64,000 nucleotides of DNA from Enoplolaimus lenunculus (GCA_030248215.1 JASANG010000245.1:364857-428856); one strand, 5' to 3'; shown: positions 23,211-34,583, numbered from the stretch's first letter. Numbers and translations: made by a program. The notes: generated by a model not told the origin, from the sequence alone.

Positions 23211-23290
23211 CAGAGTGCAACCGGAATTCCGGTTTCGGTATTTTTTCGCCGTCCGGTTTTGGTAAATTGTAATTCCGGTTGTACGTCTTG
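23211..23290 (-). mobile_element. Family A1 mini-element (80 bp)
   Basis: It consists almost only of the two tips: CAGAGTGCAACCGGAATT and AATTCCGGTTGTACGTCTTG. Flanks CTTTCCAG and CTGTTCAG match at 6 of 8. A deep internal-deletion form of A1. Confidence 0.75.
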
Positions 23291-23404
23291 CTGTTCAGTC
23301 ATCGTTGGTGCTATTAATTTTTTGTTATTTTAAGTTCGCTGAAACAGTGGTATTGCTGTTGTCTATCCCGTAGCCATTAATCCGGTGAAGATTTGTATAT
23401 ATGG

Positions 23405-23833
23405 CAGGGATCGACAAGGATATTCGGTTCCGGTTTAATATCTGGCAAAATCCGACCTCTGTATTCAATTCCGGTATCCGGTATAAACCTACCGGATACC
23501 GGATATTTGTGGTTGTGGTTCCAAATATCACAAAACTGGTTTTTTGCACTGTCAAAATACTAGATATATATGTTGAAGCGACTGCAATTCCGGGCCATTC
23601 ATTAGTGGACACTGACATGGAATGAAAAATGCAAACCAAAAATTAATCTTAAATTCATAAATACATATTTTTGCACGACTCAAATACTTCCATCAGTGTA
23701 CAAATTTACATCCTATATATCCGGTTAACATCCGGTTCCGGTGCAAAATTCACTATCCGGCTCCGGTTCCTGTACAAAATTCACTGTCCGGTTGTGGTAT
23801 CCAGTAAAATTAATATCCGGTCGATCCGTCGTG
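23405..23833 (+). mobile_element. Family B hAT-like MITE
   Basis: It starts CAGGGATCGACAAGGATATTC and ends ATATCCGGTCGATCCGTCGTG (a damaged CCCTG tip). Flanks ATATATGG and GTATGTGG match at 6 of 8. The interior closely matches the B copy at 5410. CCGGTATCCGG motifs are frequent. Confidence 0.75.
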
Positions 23834-25187
23834 GTATGTGGTAATTGTTTATGCTTCGTCCCACGGTGACACTGCTGGTGTGTTTTAAGGTGGGTGGTTA
23901 CTGTTTCAGTTGTGTTTGTTGTAGGCGTTGTGTTTTGCAATTTGGCTAAACTTTGATGTTTGTTTTGCAAGAAAGCACAATGTTTCTATGAAGATTGTTG
24001 TGGCTGATAGAAAAAGCTATCTATGTTTATATATTATATAATACTGAAGGTGTAAGCGGAACAAAAGTTACCGGTACCCGTGGCAAATCACAGATATGCA
24101 TATATTGGGTTTTTCGCTGGTGTTATCGGTTTGTTGGCTCCAAGCGTTTTGGCCCAGCGTTTGATCGTGTGTTTGGCTGACGGACGGGGGGGGCTGAGTC
24201 GGAAGCGAAGTGAAAGCTGTGTGCGCCAGAAAGGTTATTGTGGTTTTGGGTATGGTTTATTTTGTGGTTTTATATTTTGTAGATATTCATCAATCGGTTC
24301 AGTGTATTGTGGTAGCGGGTAGCCAACGGGCTCGCTATCTTGTATACTTTTCAACATATTTAATGTTAAAGTTTAGGCTCAGGCTTAAGCTTAGGTAAAT
24401 GCTTAATCAATGTTTAGGCTTTCGCGTACGGTTAGGTTAGCCTTGGCTGAAAGCTAAGCTTACGCTTCCGTGGGGAAAGCGTATAAGAGCTGGACAACGT
24501 TGTTTCCTGGTTTGTGGTTCCAGTCCATATATGTGACCGGGTTTGGTTTTTTTGGGTTTGCATTTTCTTGCTCTTGCATTAGGAGGTACCCAGCAGTTCA
24601 CACCGTACCCGAAAGCCTATGGTTAGTCATCTCATTTCGTTTTATGGCCAAACGAATTGGTGTTTAAATTTGATGACTTATATTGGGGGTGTCACTGTTG
24701 TGCCTGGTATGTTTGGTTCTGGTTTTGTGTATCTGTGACGAAAATATCGAAACTGAAACCGCTACATAAGGCTAAAACACAGGCTTTAAAATGCGATCAT
24801 AAGTATTGTTTGGTTGAGCTTTGAGCTGTTGCGAATGATTTACGAAATGGTGATAAAGTTGAAGCTGAATGTGTTTTAAAATTTAAATCTCGAATGAAAA
24901 GATAGGTTTTTTGTGGCGGGGGGTTGTTGAAGTTTGGGGTGCAATTTTTTATATTTCATATGGGTCGTTTGGTGGCGTATATTCAAAGGGTCGTCTAGTT
25001 TAAATGGTTTATGGCAGACGCAGTGGTGAAAATACACTGTGATGTGGCGTCAGAATATGCGGGCGAACTACGAGGAATGGGTGCAAGTTGAAAATATATA
25101 CATATTTGTAGAGTTGATTGATATTATTTTACCTCAAAGTGTCACTGGTATTGAAATTGAAACTCGAATGAATTCTTAGCATAAAGT
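23834..25187. other. No gene; small TTAGGC-like patch
   Basis: 24363-24450 has TTTAGGCTCAGGCTTAAGC and related hexamers, perhaps an F trace. Otherwise short frames only. Confidence 0.4.
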
Positions 25188-25407
25188 CATATTCAGACGG
25201 GAACGTTTTTGGTGCGAGTACTTGCAGCTGCAAATTGCACGCAGATGTTGTGTTTTTTCATCAGCCAATGAGAAAGCGGCTGCAATAAATTCAGTGAACT
25301 TGCGTGGTTATTCACACATGTGAACTAAAATAACTAGCTATGATTGTTAATGAATTATTTGCAGCTGCAAATTCTCGCAGTACAAACTTGCACGTGTGAA
25401 TAGGAGT
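25188..25407. mobile_element. Fold-back element with TGCAGCTGCA palindromes
   Basis: The left end TATTCAGACGGGAACG...CGAGTACTTGCAGCTGCAAATT is complementary to the right end TTTGCAGCTGCAAATTCTCG...CACGTGTGAATA. The perfect palindrome TTTGCAGCTGCAAA or a near copy sits in each arm. About 220 bp. TSD not resolved. Confidence 0.6.
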
Positions 25408-25807
25408 TTAGTCTGTTTTCCGTTTCTATTAAAATATAGACGTACGTTTAGGGATTGCGGGCGTTTTGTTGTTTTATTATTATATACCATGTTTTATCAG
25501 ATATTGGTGACGGAACAAACATTTTTGTGAATTCATCTTTGGTTTTTGTTGATAAATATCAGATTTTAGCGCTGTTGCCGTTACCTTTTTGTTAGATCGC
25601 ATCAGGCTTCAAACGAAGAAACGGATATATTATGTCGGCGGTTGGGTTACTTTGTCAACTCTGAATCATCTTAAAGACTTATTTTAGACCGAACAATCGA
25701 TAGGAAAAGCGGTCGCACTGTCATTGTTTGGTTAATGTTGGCCTGGTTTGTTCAAAGCTGTGTATATTCGAGCTGTGTAACAAAAGTATTACCAAATATA
25801 CGCTTAT

Positions 25808-25915
25808 GCCAAAACAGCGTGCAACCGGATATGCGGATCCGGTTTGATGCCCTGGCCGGAAAATAAGCGATATCCGTGTGTGTATGCGGTAACCGGATGC
25901 CGGATATTTGAGGTG
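25808..25915. mobile_element. B-like fragment
   Basis: GCGTGCAACCGGATATGCGG and GTAACCGGATGCCGGATAT show the B motif set. A second scrap with the same phrases lies at 26243-26305. Confidence 0.5.
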
Positions 25916-26044
25916 GTGGTGCGTGTAAGCATGTAAGACATGCTTGTCCGTTATGTGCACATGCAATGCATTGCGCTGTATGTATGCTAGCTAGCAGCAT
26001 ACGGTCGACGCATATGGTTGACGAAAAATGCAGTTGGAGAGACG

Positions 26045-26118
26045 GGCGGCCTGGCGCAGTGGTAGAGTGTTCGCTTAAGGATCCGTAGGCTGAGAGTTCG
26101 ATCCGCGTTGTGGAGGCA
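26045..26118 (+). tRNA. tRNA-like sequence (probable SINE head)
   Basis: The A box TGGCGCAGTGG (26052-26062) is a perfect consensus, the B box is GAGTTCGATCC (26093-26103), and the D stem GCGC/GTGT pairs with wobbles. The CTTAAGG loop recalls tRNA-Leu(AAG), but the anticodon and acceptor stems do not pair. The spacing is right for an internal Pol III promoter. The body after the head is not identified. Confidence 0.55.
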
Positions 26119-26692
26119 CGCATTTCAAGCTGCACAATGAAAAGGTCTGATGTCCCGGTTCCTACCTAAACTGTCAATCCCGTATTTCAAAATTGCTTTT
26201 TAGAATGAATGTATTTCTAAGCTTATTTTAAACGCGTAAATTTTACTCTGATCCGGAAAAAAGCGATATCCGGATAGGCGGTAACCGTATGCCGGATCTT
26301 TGTGAGGGGGAAGGGTGGGTGCCGTATTTCCTAATGTCTTTTTGGAATGAAACACAAATTTCACTCTGATCTGAAATCTATATACAGTAGTACGTAATGA
26401 AGTTAGTGCAAACGTTGATTGGTAAATTCTTTAAAGCAAACGCTCATAGTATTTGTCGGAGAACCCATTAACATTATTGGGCCTGATTTTAGTCGCTATC
26501 GTTTGCTGGTCAAGTTTATCGAACCAGAAATGAAGGAAAAGAACCGTACGAATGCCCGTTGCGCCAAGAACGCACCGGTGTCCAAATGATTTATTCCGGC
26601 TGAAAAAGTTTTTAACGCAATTGTAAAGTTGAGTATTTTGTTGTTGAAGTCGGTGGTTCGGTGGACGTGGTAGTTGGGATTTGTGATATGGA

Positions 26693-26870
26693 CAGTGGCG
26701 GATCAAGGATCTCAAAATGGGGGGTCGCGACAAAATTTCACAGGTAATAAAGTTATTTTTGAGCCACACACAAACCACGAATTATTGTCACAAAATTGCT
26801 ATATATTTTTGTCGAGAGCTGTTGGGGGGACGGCCACGGCCGGGGTGGCACCCCCATGGATCCGCCATTG
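26693..26870 (+). mobile_element. Family K2 hAT-like MITE with TSD
   Basis: The tips are CAGTGGCGGATCAAGGAT and CATGGATCCGCCATTG. Flanks GATATGGA (26685-26692) and GATATGGT (26871-26878) match at 7 of 8. The CAGTGGCGGATC tip is a well-known type for hAT MITEs in animals. 178 bp. Confidence 0.88.
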
Positions 26871-26878
26871 GATATGGT

Positions 26879-27821
26879 GTTTGTGTACGGTTAGAGATTT
26901 TATAGACTCAGTTTAGATTTGAGTTGAGATGAATGTGGACTCAGTTTCTACTCGAGTTGAGGCGAATGTGATGTGAAATGTTTCAGTTCAGCGATGCAGT
27001 CATGTAGCGATAGAATAGTGAAATCGGGGTTGTGAGCGTTGCTTTGTTTGATACGCGGATTGGCGTAAATCGCAGTGCCGTAATGCGGACTTGAAACGGT
27101 TAGCGTTTCAACCAGGCCTGCGACTGCTGCTGGGTGGGAATGCGTGAGTCGTGCGCACGACGTTCCAGCTACGAACAGCTTCGACCGTCTGGTTGAAATG
27201 GTTTTTCAACTGTATTCGAATTATTTTGTTAGAAAAGTTTTCGATGCTCGCTGCGAAAAACCATCTTGTTCGCCCCATCACCCCACTCAAATTTACTAAG
27301 AATTCCTGATTGTAGGACGGGTATGGGTAGAATTTGTATGATTCTTATTTGGCTGAGTTTCTACCGGTGCCCGTGAAACGAGGGTACAAGCTGTTGACAT
27401 TTCTAATTATGTTAAAAGTATACTTTGAAGCTATTTCTATGCATGTCGTACGGTGTTTCTTTTGGTTGGTGCCTGTGTGCCTGCTACGGGTTAAGGGACG
27501 TTCGTCTGGCTGACAGGTAGAAGAAGTTTGGGCTGGCTCTCTGTAATGTTTGAGTATTGGGTCTGGTGTGACAGTTATCCTGTCAGCTCTGTTTGGCTCG
27601 GGTCGCATCTGTTGCAAATGCCAGTTTGTACTAAGTGGAGTGTGGACGACAATGGATATTTGACGGTCAAATAAGCTGACCTGTTGAATAGGTGGAACGG
27701 TTGTTTATTTATATCCGGTTAAATGTAGTCTTGAAACGAAGAAATGATTTTGTTTTGGTCGTAGTATGATTTTAGGTTTCAAAATTTTTGTTTTTGGTTA
27801 AAGTTGAAAATTTGAAACCTT
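26879..27821. other. No gene recognised
   Basis: Short frames on both strands (27108-27290, 27345-27617) lack domains. Confidence 0.4.
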
Positions 27822-27987
27822 TAATTGAAATGAACCGTTCTGTTATAAAATTATAATCGTTTATGATGGTTAAAGTTTAAGTCTTCATATATTGATGTAA
27901 TGTTGTATATATCCTATCTGTTTATTCATGGAGCACTAAAGTTGGAATCGGTATCGGCTAAAATTTTGGTACCGGCACAGCCCTAGT
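27822..27987 (+). mobile_element. Family C element, right half only
   Basis: ATTGAAATGAACCGTTCTG, TTATAATCGTTTATGATGG, GTTTAAGTCTTCATATA and the end CACAGCCCTAG match 11440-11610. The left half is absent. Confidence 0.75.
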
Positions 27988-28176
27988 TTGCACTATACCA
28001 TCGTCGGCCAATAACTGTTGAACGGTTTGTCATGCAGCCATAAAAATGGTACCGTTAAACTCAACTCGACGACATCGATAGGATGATACGCCGCCTTTTA
28101 TTTGATTCCTAGAATGGTCCAGATTTCGTACTATCGTCGTTGAAACTCAATTGAATATAGAAACACACGTGGATGT

Positions 28177-28253
28177 CTCAAAAGTGACGTGGTTTCTCAA
28201 AAGTGACGTTGTTGCTCAAAAGTGACGTGGTTTCTCAAAAGTGACGTTGTTTT
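28177..28253. repeat. 19-bp tandem array, four copies
   Basis: The unit CTCAAAAGTGACGTGGTTT alternates with a GTTGTTG-ending variant. Each unit holds a TGACGT (CRE half-site-like) motif. Confidence 0.9.
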
Positions 28254-28969
28254 GCTCAACGTCTGTTCAATGTCAACATTGCAATAATGTAATTATGTTG
28301 ACCGATGCATACCTAATGTTGTTACAGGGTACGGTGATTTAACGTTAATAACTGGTAATGGTTAATATTAACGCAAGTATGGCTTAAGCCAAATAGAGAG
28401 TTCTATGCTTATTTTGGTATAATTTGTCAATTAAGTATATATTCCAGTCAGTGCATGTTTTAGGCCAATTAATAGACTTTGGTACTATTATTGTAGGTAC
28501 GTACCTAATTTTCTAAGGCTGTACTTTAGCGCTGTGCTGCATTAGGTTCTAGTGGCTTGTATGTGAACAGCGGGCCACAACCGTAAGCACAACAGGTCAA
28601 TTTATTGGCACAAATGTTTGCCAGTTTTTCAAGTCAATATTGTTTATTAACTTAATAGGTTCAGGTTCTGGTCGCTTATTAGCACGAACGCCTGCTGCGG
28701 TACGTATGTAATAGGTTTGTTGAGTGAAATGGATGACATTGTTAGAGTAATGTTGAAAGGTATATCGTACACAGTATGCATCATATGAATTGGTTCAATA
28801 GTTTGGACATTAAAAACCGACTGGTGCACTTGTTGCATTTTGACATGAGCTGTTGTTTGGGGTTTTCGGTTGAGTAATCTAAAGTAGCGGCACTTGAAGC
28901 GTAAGGAAATTAATTAATTTTATGTCGGAGCCGTAGCCGTTATAATTTCTGAGTTGAATACGTACGCGG
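28254..28969. other. No gene recognised
   Basis: Featureless apart from short frames. Confidence 0.4.
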
Positions 28970-29042
28970 CAGGGTGCAACCGGAATTACAATTTACCGGA
29001 AGCGGAGTTTGAAAAAATTACCGGAAATCGGCACATCCCTAG
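28970..29042 (+). mobile_element. A1 left tip fused to C right tip
   Basis: It begins CAGGGTGCAACCGGAATT and continues as A1 to about 29022. It then reads AAATCGGCACATCCCTAG, the right tip of family C. A chimera of two element ends. Confidence 0.7.
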
Positions 29043-29261
29043 TATACGTCGCTTTTTTGAAACTGTATAATTTTGCACGCTGGCGCTAGTCGGAGTGTGT
29101 CTATGTTGATTTTTCCGTCTTAATGAAAAAAAGTTGCGTTTGTGATGAATTGGGCGGAATTGATAACATTTTGTCAGCGTAAACATTTTAATCTGGTAAT
29201 TTTTTGTTATGAACGAAGGTGTTATTATTTGGCCGGGCCCCGCCTACTTGTCGATTGGATG

Positions 29262-29437
29262 CAGGTCTGTAGCCAGCTCACCTTTCTAGGGGGGCTAAAC
29301 AATTTTCAGGATGGGCATTCAAGGGTTTGAATGACTTGTAAGCAAGGTTGATGAAAATTTTCTAGGGGGGGACGGCGCCAAAATTTTTTCAGGGGGGTTG
29401 AGCTCCTCCCTTTGGCCCCCGCGTGGCTACGGGCCCG
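29262..29437 (+). mobile_element. Family K1 hAT-like MITE, perfect TSD
   Basis: The tips are CAGGTCTGTAGCCAGCTC and GTGGCTACGGGCCCG. ATTGGATG is exact at 29254-29261 and 29438-29445. The interior has runs of G and the phrase TTCAGGATGGGCATTC. 176 bp. Confidence 0.93.
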
Positions 29438-29559
29438 ATTGGATGATGAAGAATATGAGTACGGATAGGCATGCCCATTTCAATTTTTGATATTCATAAC
29501 ATTTTGCAATCGCAAAGGCACCGAAACGCCAGCTGTTCCTTCAGTAAACACCGATCGTT

Positions 29560-29835
29560 CGTCCGTTCGTCGCCCGATGCATCGTCATCGACCGATAACT
29601 TGTAATCCGAAATTTCGTCGAATCAACAATAATGTTGTTCATCAAGTAAATAATAAAGCCTACCGAAAGGTGGCTCTCAAATCAATTTCTTGGCATAAAT
29701 TTTAGCGTAGATTTCGAATATAGCAATAATAATTTACGTGGAGATTAGGTTCAGTATTATATACGTTTAGGCTTAGGCGACAGTCGTCGGATGACGAATT
29801 TGTCGTCGGGTGACGAATTTTCGTTGATTCGGCTG
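29560..29835 (+). mobile_element. Family Q element
   Basis: The left side is CGACCGATAACTTGTAATCC and GAAATTTCGTCGAATC. The centre is CGTTTAGGCTTAGGCGAC. The right side is GTCGTCGGGTGACGAATTTT. The palindrome arms pair imperfectly. Confidence 0.6.
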
Positions 29836-30055
29836 TAGTGGGTTCACCTACATTTGCCTAAATAACACTGGCCAAAGAGCAATTGTTAGAAACGTCATCA
29901 GCGATACTTGTATAGTGCGTCTTGGTTAATTGTCGTTTAGGCAATCATCACAATCTGGTCATAAGCTGATAATTGAACCACATCACGATTTGGTAATTGT
30001 TTACTTCCCTGCCCGATAGGTTCGTTCCCTTCCCACGCACTAAGCTTGGGCTTAC

Positions 30056-30092
30056 GAATTAGGTTTAGGCTTAGGCTTAGGCGTAAAGGCAA
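30056..30092. repeat. TTAGGC-like run
   Basis: TAGGTTTAGGCTTAGGCTTAGG near 30060-30088, not inside a recognised element. Confidence 0.6.
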
Positions 30093-30436
30093 TAATAAGA
30101 TCCAGCCAGTTATGTTTGGGGTATAAGGAAGTTAACGAAGGTCCATGATTTGTTTTGTGAATGCCGTTTAATTAATAACTGAAACGTTCCTTTTCGGTCG
30201 TATAAGGTCGGGTTGGATTTATTCAGTGTCGGAGTAGGCAGAGGTGTAGGCTCCCCACCCCACCCCCCCAAACTCCAGGGTGGGGGCTCTTAAATTTGTG
30301 AGCGAGAAGCCAGACGCATTTTTAAACTTTGGCGGGTTTTGGTTCAACCGGTTAGGGTGAGGGCAGGGGGAACGGATTCGGTCGGTTTTTTTTGTGTTCG
30401 TTTTGTTAAATGTTTATTTTGATTTTTTAGTACAAT

Positions 30437-30490
30437 AGGTTAAAAAAAAAAAAAAAAAAAAGTGAAAAAAAAAAAAAAAAATTTTTTTTC
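30437..30490. repeat. Paired poly(A) runs then poly(T)
   Basis: Two A runs of about 18-20 nt, interrupted by GTG, are followed by T8. The frame crossing it on the minus strand (30414-30725) is low-complexity and not a gene. Confidence 0.85.
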
Positions 30491-30761
30491 CCTCTATAGG
30501 GGTGGGGACCCCGAGGAGGGGTGGCAGTTCCGGCAGTCCTAAAACGCATGCGTTTTCTAGTTTTTTGTTATTGTTTTGATGACTGTATTTGCTATGTTTC
30601 TGTAGTGCAGTGAATATGATTGCGGTGTATATTGTGATGTTGTCTGTGCATAGTCTTGTTTTGTGTAAAAGTTGTATGAAAAAAAATGTGTATATTGACT
30701 GCGTTTTCAATGGCGACCAAGACACGGCGTTGCCTATTTGTAACTGGATTCAAAACCAAGA

Positions 30762-30914
30762 TTCAGGGGGGAGGGGGGCACCGCCCCCTCCCTCCCCGGA
30801 TAAATTTTGACCCACCAAGGAAATTTTCAATCTTGCTTGTGAGTCATTGACAACTCTAGGATGGCTGTCCTGAAGGGTCCCCACCCGTAGCAAGGTGAGC
30901 TGGCTACGGGTCTG
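30762..30914 (-). mobile_element. Family K1 element, reverse
   Basis: The right end GAGCTGGCTACGGGTCTG is the K1 tip, and GAAATTTTCAATCTTGCTTG and AGTCATTGACAACTCTAGG are K1 interior. The left end TTCAGGGGGGAGGGG lacks a clear TSD. Confidence 0.65.
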
Positions 30915-31177
30915 CTCTGGTTGTGTTTGAGTCGGCCGATGTACGTTTTGATCAATCGAGTTTTATCACATTTTGTCAAAGGTTCCGTGTCTCTGTCGTA
31001 GTCGACTACGTTTTGTTGAGAAATGTGATGATAATGAGAACGACGCAATGATAATGCGATTAGTTTGTATTTATCGATACGAATTATGTTTTTTGTTTGG
31101 TTTTTTATTAATTAAATAAACTGTCACTGGCTGGCTGATGTATGGGGGGTCACCAGCATACTATGGGCATCCACCAC

Positions 31178-31348
31178 GGTTGCCGGACAGAAGGCCGTCC
31201 GGACAAATGGCTGTCGGACAAAAAAACCGTCAGGACAAAAGGCCGTCCGGACAAAAGGCCGCCTGGACAAAAGGCCGACTGGAGAAAAGGCCGACTGGAG
31301 AAAAGGCCGTCCGGAGAAAAGGCCGTCCGGACAAAAGGCCGCAAAAGG
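31178..31348. repeat. Family E 16-bp tandem array
   Basis: It starts GGTTGCCGGACAGAAGGCCG, then about ten units of GGCCGTCCGGACAAAA with small variants. All frames across it (for example 31142-31383) are repeats, not genes. Another array with the same start lies at 44934. Confidence 0.85.
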
Positions 31349-31355
31349 TAATTCA

Positions 31356-31682
31356 GACGCAGCCCAAGTCCGAATTGCGCTAGTCTAACGCGGAATACGA
31401 CTTGGGTTAGTCCAAGGCGGAATCATGTCTGATAAAGCTGTGCGTTTTCTGATTGTTTACGTTATAGTGGAAAATGAGCTTAGTAGAACAAAGTGTTTGG
31501 TTGCCAACACGTACGTAACGATTACTTAGCCAATCAGAAAAGAGTATTCGCATCAGCTAATCGTATTCGAGTGCGACATTAAGGTAGTAACCAATCATAA
31601 GGCGTGCGCTTGTAGCAGAGAAATAAATTGCGTTGCGGGTTGCTAGCCCAAGTCGTAATTCCGCGCTGGACTATGAGCTTAA
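31356..31682. repeat. Fold-back with repeated CCCAAGTC motif
   Basis: GCCCAAGTCCGAATTGCGC is followed by its near complement GCGGAATACGACTTGGG (31361-31408, a hairpin of about 45 bp). The motif recurs at 31648-31672 as GCCCAAGTCGTAATTCCGCG. Probably the ends of one MITE; no TSD found. Confidence 0.55.
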
Positions 31683-32284
31683 TTACTGCTTGAGCTACGA
31701 CGTATAAATTTCATTTAGTAAATATAAGCGTGTAACTACTAATCGTCTGTATTTTTGGTATACGTATACACTTATTTATGTTATTTCCAAACACAAGTTT
31801 CTGCGAAATATTGTGATTTATATAGCTATTAAACAAACAGACGTTTTTTGAGTTCCAGAGTCGGATGCAGTTTTTTTTGTTACCGGAACAGAATATCCGG
31901 TTCCGGTACGCATCTTTTTAATCAGAAGACGCCGGCGCTGCTGATAACCTACATCGAATTAAAGCAATCGGTTGTGTCTAGAGCGCATGTGGCAGATGCC
32001 AATGGTAATATAAATCATTATGCAATACACACACTCTCGAAACCGTAGCGTATTTACATGTTGATTGTTATTTTTGGCTTGTTTGTGGGCGGGTATTGTA
32101 TTACATGTTAATGATAACGTTGTGATATCATCGGTACGTGGTGTGATTTTGGATGGTACGTATGTTTGGTAATGTTATTTATATTTTTGGTGTGCGTAGC
32201 CCCGGTTCCATCGACACCCACTAGACGCTTGTGCGGATTAAAATGCCAAGAAGGGTCCGCCTGAAAAGTTTTAAAACGGGTATG

Positions 32285-32660
32285 CGAGCTGGGTTTGACC
32301 GGACATTAATGTACCGGATACCAGGGTGTGGAATAGTGAATTGGTTATGACAGGAACCGGATATCAGCCGGATATATATTGTTGTAATTTGTGGGGAGTG
32401 TGACGTGTTTGAGTTGCACAAAAGTGTATGTTTATTGAATTAAAAGTAATTGTTAGTTTGAATTTTTCAATTTTACTTTTGTGTATCAAAATTTTAAGTT
32501 TTCGAATGTGTAGTTGTAGCAAGATGTTATAGTCGCTCAGTTGAAAAAAAGCAGATTTGGAAAATTTGGACATCCTGTATCCGGCAGGTTTATACCGGAT
32601 ACGGATAAAGGTTTTTGCCGGATATTTACCCAGATCCAGATATTTGGTCGCATTCTGTGA
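32285..32660. mobile_element. Family B element, diverged
   Basis: GTTTGACCGGACATTAATG and CAGGAACCGGATATCAGCC stand at the left; GTTTATACCGGATACGG and GGATATTTACCCAGATCC...TTGGTCGCATTCTG at the right. Interior TTGAATTAAAAGTAATTG matches B copies at 46596 and 57537. Confidence 0.65.
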
Positions 32661-32792
32661 TGCGAGGATATATTTTATAACTTACAACCGTTTTCCGGAG
32701 ATGAAACTGGCTGGAAACAGTAGAATTTGTTTAGAAGGGGTTGTCAGAGTGACCCGGTCATATTGCAGGCACGTAGACCCCGCTCATATTGG

Positions 32793-32945
32793 CAAGGGAA
32801 ACGGCTAGGGAGGGCTAAAAAATTTTCAAAACGGAGATTCAAGGGTTTTCAATGACTTACAAGCAATTTGAAAATCTTCTAGGGGGTCAGAAATTTGTCC
32901 ACGGGAGGGCTGCGCCCCACTGTTCCCCCTTGGCTACGGACCCTC
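32793..32945 (+). mobile_element. Family K1 element with TSD
   Basis: It runs from CAAGGGAAACGGCTAGGG to CTTGGCTACGGACCCTC. Flanks CATATTGG (32785-32792) and CATATTGT (32946-32953) match at 7 of 8. 153 bp. Confidence 0.82.
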
Positions 32946-32953
32946 CATATTGT

Positions 32954-33573
32954 CAGTGTGATCAGTGATGGTGGTGTGGATTGAGTTTTTAGGTTTGGTA
33001 AATATTGCAGGTTGTTTTGTGATGTTCTGGTGTTAAAATAACTCTTATTACAGGTTTAAGTGTTGTAACAATGTTTTTGTGAATAGGGTTGGTTTATCAT
33101 TAATAGTTGCAGTTATTGCAGGTTTTTGCTCGTTCAACCGGCTGTTTTTGGATTACGGTTTTCAAGTCTTGCTTGCAGCAATTGCAAAATGTCGTTTTAC
33201 AATTAGGCTTTGGGGGGGGGGGCGGTTGTTGTGGGTGTATAAGGGTAAGGGTGACTGTTGACTGTGGAATTTTTAATTTTAGTACACCGGTTTTCACAGT
33301 GGTGCCGATTTTTGAGAAGGGAACGACATGATTGGTTGGTTCATCGTAATTAATAAAAGTAGGAGAACAATAAAGCCAAGGTATGGGGGTATGAGAAAAG
33401 GTTCCAATGCAGTATATTTAACTTGCAAGCTTACATAAAAGGCCCAAGCAAATGAAATCCTAAGCCTAAGTTGAGTCAAAGTATGAATTTTGGGAGCGTG
33501 TGAGTACATAAAAACCAAGGGTAAAGGGGAATATCATTTGTGAAAATGATGCCTTACATACTATGAACCATTA
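32954..33573. other. No gene recognised
   Basis: Contains a G10 run at 33212-33221. Frames at 33079-33331 overlap one another and are low-complexity. Confidence 0.4.
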
Positions 33574-33937
33574 TGGCTGGGTTTCTCAAACCTTACTTAA
33601 GTGTCACTTAGTACTTAAGTACGTGCTTAGTAATTACTTAGCCATTTTGTCGTTTTTAAAAGCGTACTTAAGTTTAGTAAATACTTAAGTTGCTTATTAA
33701 ATTTTATACATTACAGATTAAGAGCTCAGGTATACTAACCTGTGTCTAAGTGACATTGTAGGCTCATGGTACCTCTTTAATATAAAACAAAACTATAGCT
33801 TTTTTGGTATGACAGTCTATCACATTTGGCGTTTATCTGTTTTTGTTCGAAAAGTTAAGTATTTACTTTAGTCAGCGACTTAAGTAATTAAAGTATAGAA
33901 CAAGTAAATACTTAAGCAAGATTTCATAAACCCAGTT
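33574..33937. mobile_element. Family G TIR element
   Basis: The tips are GGCTGGGTTTCTCAAACC and TTCATAAACCCAG. The interior is rich in ACTTAAGTA units that pair across the centre. Relatives lie at 48625 and 61698. TSD length unclear (a 3-bp AAT in the 48625 copy), so a Harbinger-like origin is possible. Confidence 0.75.
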
Positions 33938-34003
33938 TAATGCAGCATTAAACTTTGAAGTAAAAATGTTATAAACAGAGCTTTTCTAAAATCACTTTTG
34001 AAG

Positions 34004-34583
34004 AGTTTCAACGGAATTTCGATTCCGGCTAAAATTCTGACAAAATTTCCATTCCGATTCCGACGGAGTGTGAATCGGATGCCGGAATTCCGGTATTTTC
34101 GGTTGCGTATGTTTTTCCGTCATATTTATTTCAGGTTTAAACTTATGTTCCACTTTGATTTAACGCATTGAAAAAGGCGAAAAATGAATAGCAAAATTAT
34201 AAAATTTAGAGAATTATATTTTGCCATTGAAAGCTTATACTGAGAAACTACTGTGTATAAAATGTGAAATAAAATCAATTTGGTTTTACAACTAAAAATT
34301 TATAAAATTACAATACAATTTAAGGCTAAAAATTCCGCTTCCGGTTCCAATGAGCAAATTCAGTTCCGGTTCCAGTGAGCAAATTGAATTCCGGTTCCAA
34401 TGAGCAAATTCAGATCCGGTTCCAGTGAGCAAATTGAATTCCGGTTCCAATGAGCAAATTCAGTTCCGGTTCCAGTGAGCAAATTGAATTCCGGGTCCAA
34501 CGAGCAATTTGAATGCCGGGTCCAATGAGCAAATTCAATTCCGATTCCGATTGTGTCACAAATACGTTCCGGTTGGAACCCTG
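34004..34583. mobile_element. A-related element with a 25-bp internal array
   Basis: The left end is TTTCAACGGAATTTCGATTCC and the right end CGTTCCGGTTGGAACCCTG. The right half (34336-34545) is eight 25-bp units, listed separately. No TSD found. Confidence 0.6.
34336..34545. repeat. 25-bp array in dimeric order
   Basis: Units alternate between TTCCGGTTCCAATGAGCAAA and TTCCGGTTCCAGTGAGCAAA heads with TTCAG and TTGAA tails. This gives a 50-bp higher-order period over eight units. Confidence 0.88.

Noticed and set aside
9966-30092. TTAGGC runs as interstitial telomeres or as evidence for a nematode
   Set aside because: Runs are two to four units and mostly sit inside dispersed elements, so they indicate neither a chromosome end nor a taxon.
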